The notes under the pieces were generated by a model. That model saw only the letters and a list, made by a program, of their open reading frames with translations. It was not told the origin of the DNA and made no database searches. This document shows positions 6,974 to 7,719 of a stretch of DNA of 7,719 bases, piece by piece; the stretch's first letter is position 1; each line of letters opens with the position of its first letter. The stretch spans positions 1 to 7,719 of the forward strand of contig QHUF01000257.1 in the NCBI GenBank assembly GCA_003221075.1. Reading direction: 5' to 3'. The position numbers and the translations under genes were made by a program. The DNA comes from Gemmatimonadota bacterium (GTDB taxonomy: Bacteria; Gemmatimonadota; Gemmatimonadetes; Gemmatimonadales; GWC2-71-9).

Positions 6974-7719
6974 TTAGAACACGAACTGCGCTTGGAACAG
7001 CGCCTGATTGACAGCGTTTCCGGCGCCTTGGGCCTTCAAACGATCGAGGTCGGCGAGCAGGCGCACGTTCGGGGACAACTGGTATGACGCACCGGCGATG
7101 ATGCGGGTATTGCCGTCATTGGCGACGTTGGTGTTGGGATCGAACACGTCCACACGGCCGATGAACGCGACCTTGCTGGACGAGGCGAGGTGATAGACGC
7201 CGAAGGCGCTGATGATGCTCCCGGTGACAGCCGCGTTCTTCACCGAGACGTACTCGCCTGCGAGCGTGTACTGCTGCGTCCGGTACGAAAACATCCCCAG
7301 GTAGCGATTGCGGTCGGCGCCGCCGTTGGCTTTGCCGATGCCGGCATAGCCGGTCACGCGCATGCCGCCGACGCGACTGTTGTCGTTCGTGGGTTGGACG
7401 CGCACGGAGACGCGGGCTTGGACATCCTTGCGGAAGTCGCCCGTGCCCCCCGCGTAGCCCTCCCCGTTCACGATCGTGAGTGCGGTAGTCCCATAGGGTT
7501 TCCTCGAAATCGACCCACGGTGTGTGAATCATGCCCAGCTTGTAGGTGAGGCTGCTGCCGGTCGGCGTCCACGCTGCAAAGGCGTACTTGAGCCGGATGA
7601 CCTGACCCGGGGCGGCGGCGCTGGGGATGATGTCCGTCGTGACGCGGGTGGTGATGCCGTTAGAGAACCGACCCAGGACGTTCACGTATGCCCGGGTCAT
7701 GTCGAACGTGCTCTTGGCG
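6974..7719 (-). pseudogene. Phosphate-selective porin (OprP/OprO-like), 5' end outside window, frame broken
   Basis: Likely outer-membrane beta-barrel that passes phosphate to PstS. The first reading frame enters from the window edge with AKSTFDMTRAYVNVLGRF and continues through LKYAFAAW and TPWVDFEETLWDYR, typical of the Porin_O_P family. At about 7483-7500 the similarity jumps to the +1 frame, which reads YGTTALTIVNGEGYAGGTGD. That frame continues through alternating beta strands (RVGGMRVTGYAGIG, YTLAGEYVSV, IIAGASYQLSPNVRLLADLD) to FQAQFVF and a TAA stop. The terminal Phe is the usual barrel-assembly signal. Family members as I recall them have some 30-40 residues between WDYR and the NGEGY motif, so sequence seems lost as well as the frame. 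Either a real disabling deletion or an assembly collapse would explain this. An internal GTG at 7471 has no ribosome binding site, so separate translation of the second half is unlikely. Confidence 0.8.
7483..7500 (-). other. Frame-break junction in the porin-like gene
   Basis: On the minus strand the bases around ACCCTATGGGACTACCG make family-like sense in two frames. One reads TLWDYR, matching the upstream half; the other reads PYGTT, matching the downstream half (ALTIVNGEGY). This is what one expects if two short similar stretches were joined by deletion or by collapse during assembly. The first copy would lie after DFEET and the second before ALTIVNG. Confidence 0.6.

Noticed and set aside
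5845..7011. 388-codon open frame on the plus strand across pstS
   Set aside because: It is antisense to pstS, which has a signal peptide and all binding motifs; the Arg/Gly/Asp-rich translation is a typical GC-rich shadow.

Overview
This is a GC-rich, densely coded stretch of a diderm bacterial chromosome. An outer-membrane-porin-like gene ending in a C-terminal Phe points to a Gram-negative envelope. The protein sequences and an octamer GGGCGGAT-type repeat give an impression of Gemmatimonadota or a related soil lineage. That is a low-to-moderate confidence guess from memory, not a search result.

Layout. Positions 1-808 (minus) hold the N-terminal 269 codons of dnaK, cut by the window edge. 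A 140-bp divergent spacer follows (809-948); it has no CIRCE-like operator, but carries a sigma54-like -24/-12 match facing dnaK and a possible leaderless promoter facing the next gene. Positions 949-1710 (plus) encode a complete rhomboid intramembrane serine protease. Its stop codon overlaps the convergent stop codon of phoU by 4 bp.

From 1707 to the right edge everything lies on the minus strand and forms a phosphate-acquisition cluster. In transcription order it is: phosphate-selective-porin-like gene (partial and frameshifted) - pstS - pstC - pstA - pstB (copy 1) - pstB (copy 2) - phoU. The porin would admit phosphate through the outer membrane and PstS would bind it in the periplasm. PstC and PstA form the membrane channel, the PstB ATPases power import, and PhoU links transport to Pho signalling. 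pstC to phoU are tightly packed: GTGA or ATGA overlaps at pstC/pstA, pstB1/pstB2 and pstB2/phoU, and a 17-bp overlap at pstA/pstB1. The only sizeable gap is 135 bp between pstS and pstC. It contains a 12-bp stem-loop and a run of three Pho-box-like heptamers at exact 11-bp spacing.

Most notable points: (1) paired octamer arrays on opposite strands inside the start of the second pstB, each giving a G3N5 quadruplex motif and together a 21-bp inverted repeat; (2) the pstS-pstC regulatory gap; (3) a porin gene with a +1 frame break that looks like a deletion or assembly collapse at a short repeat. I found no wholly unknown gene system: every substantial gene belongs to a recognisable family.
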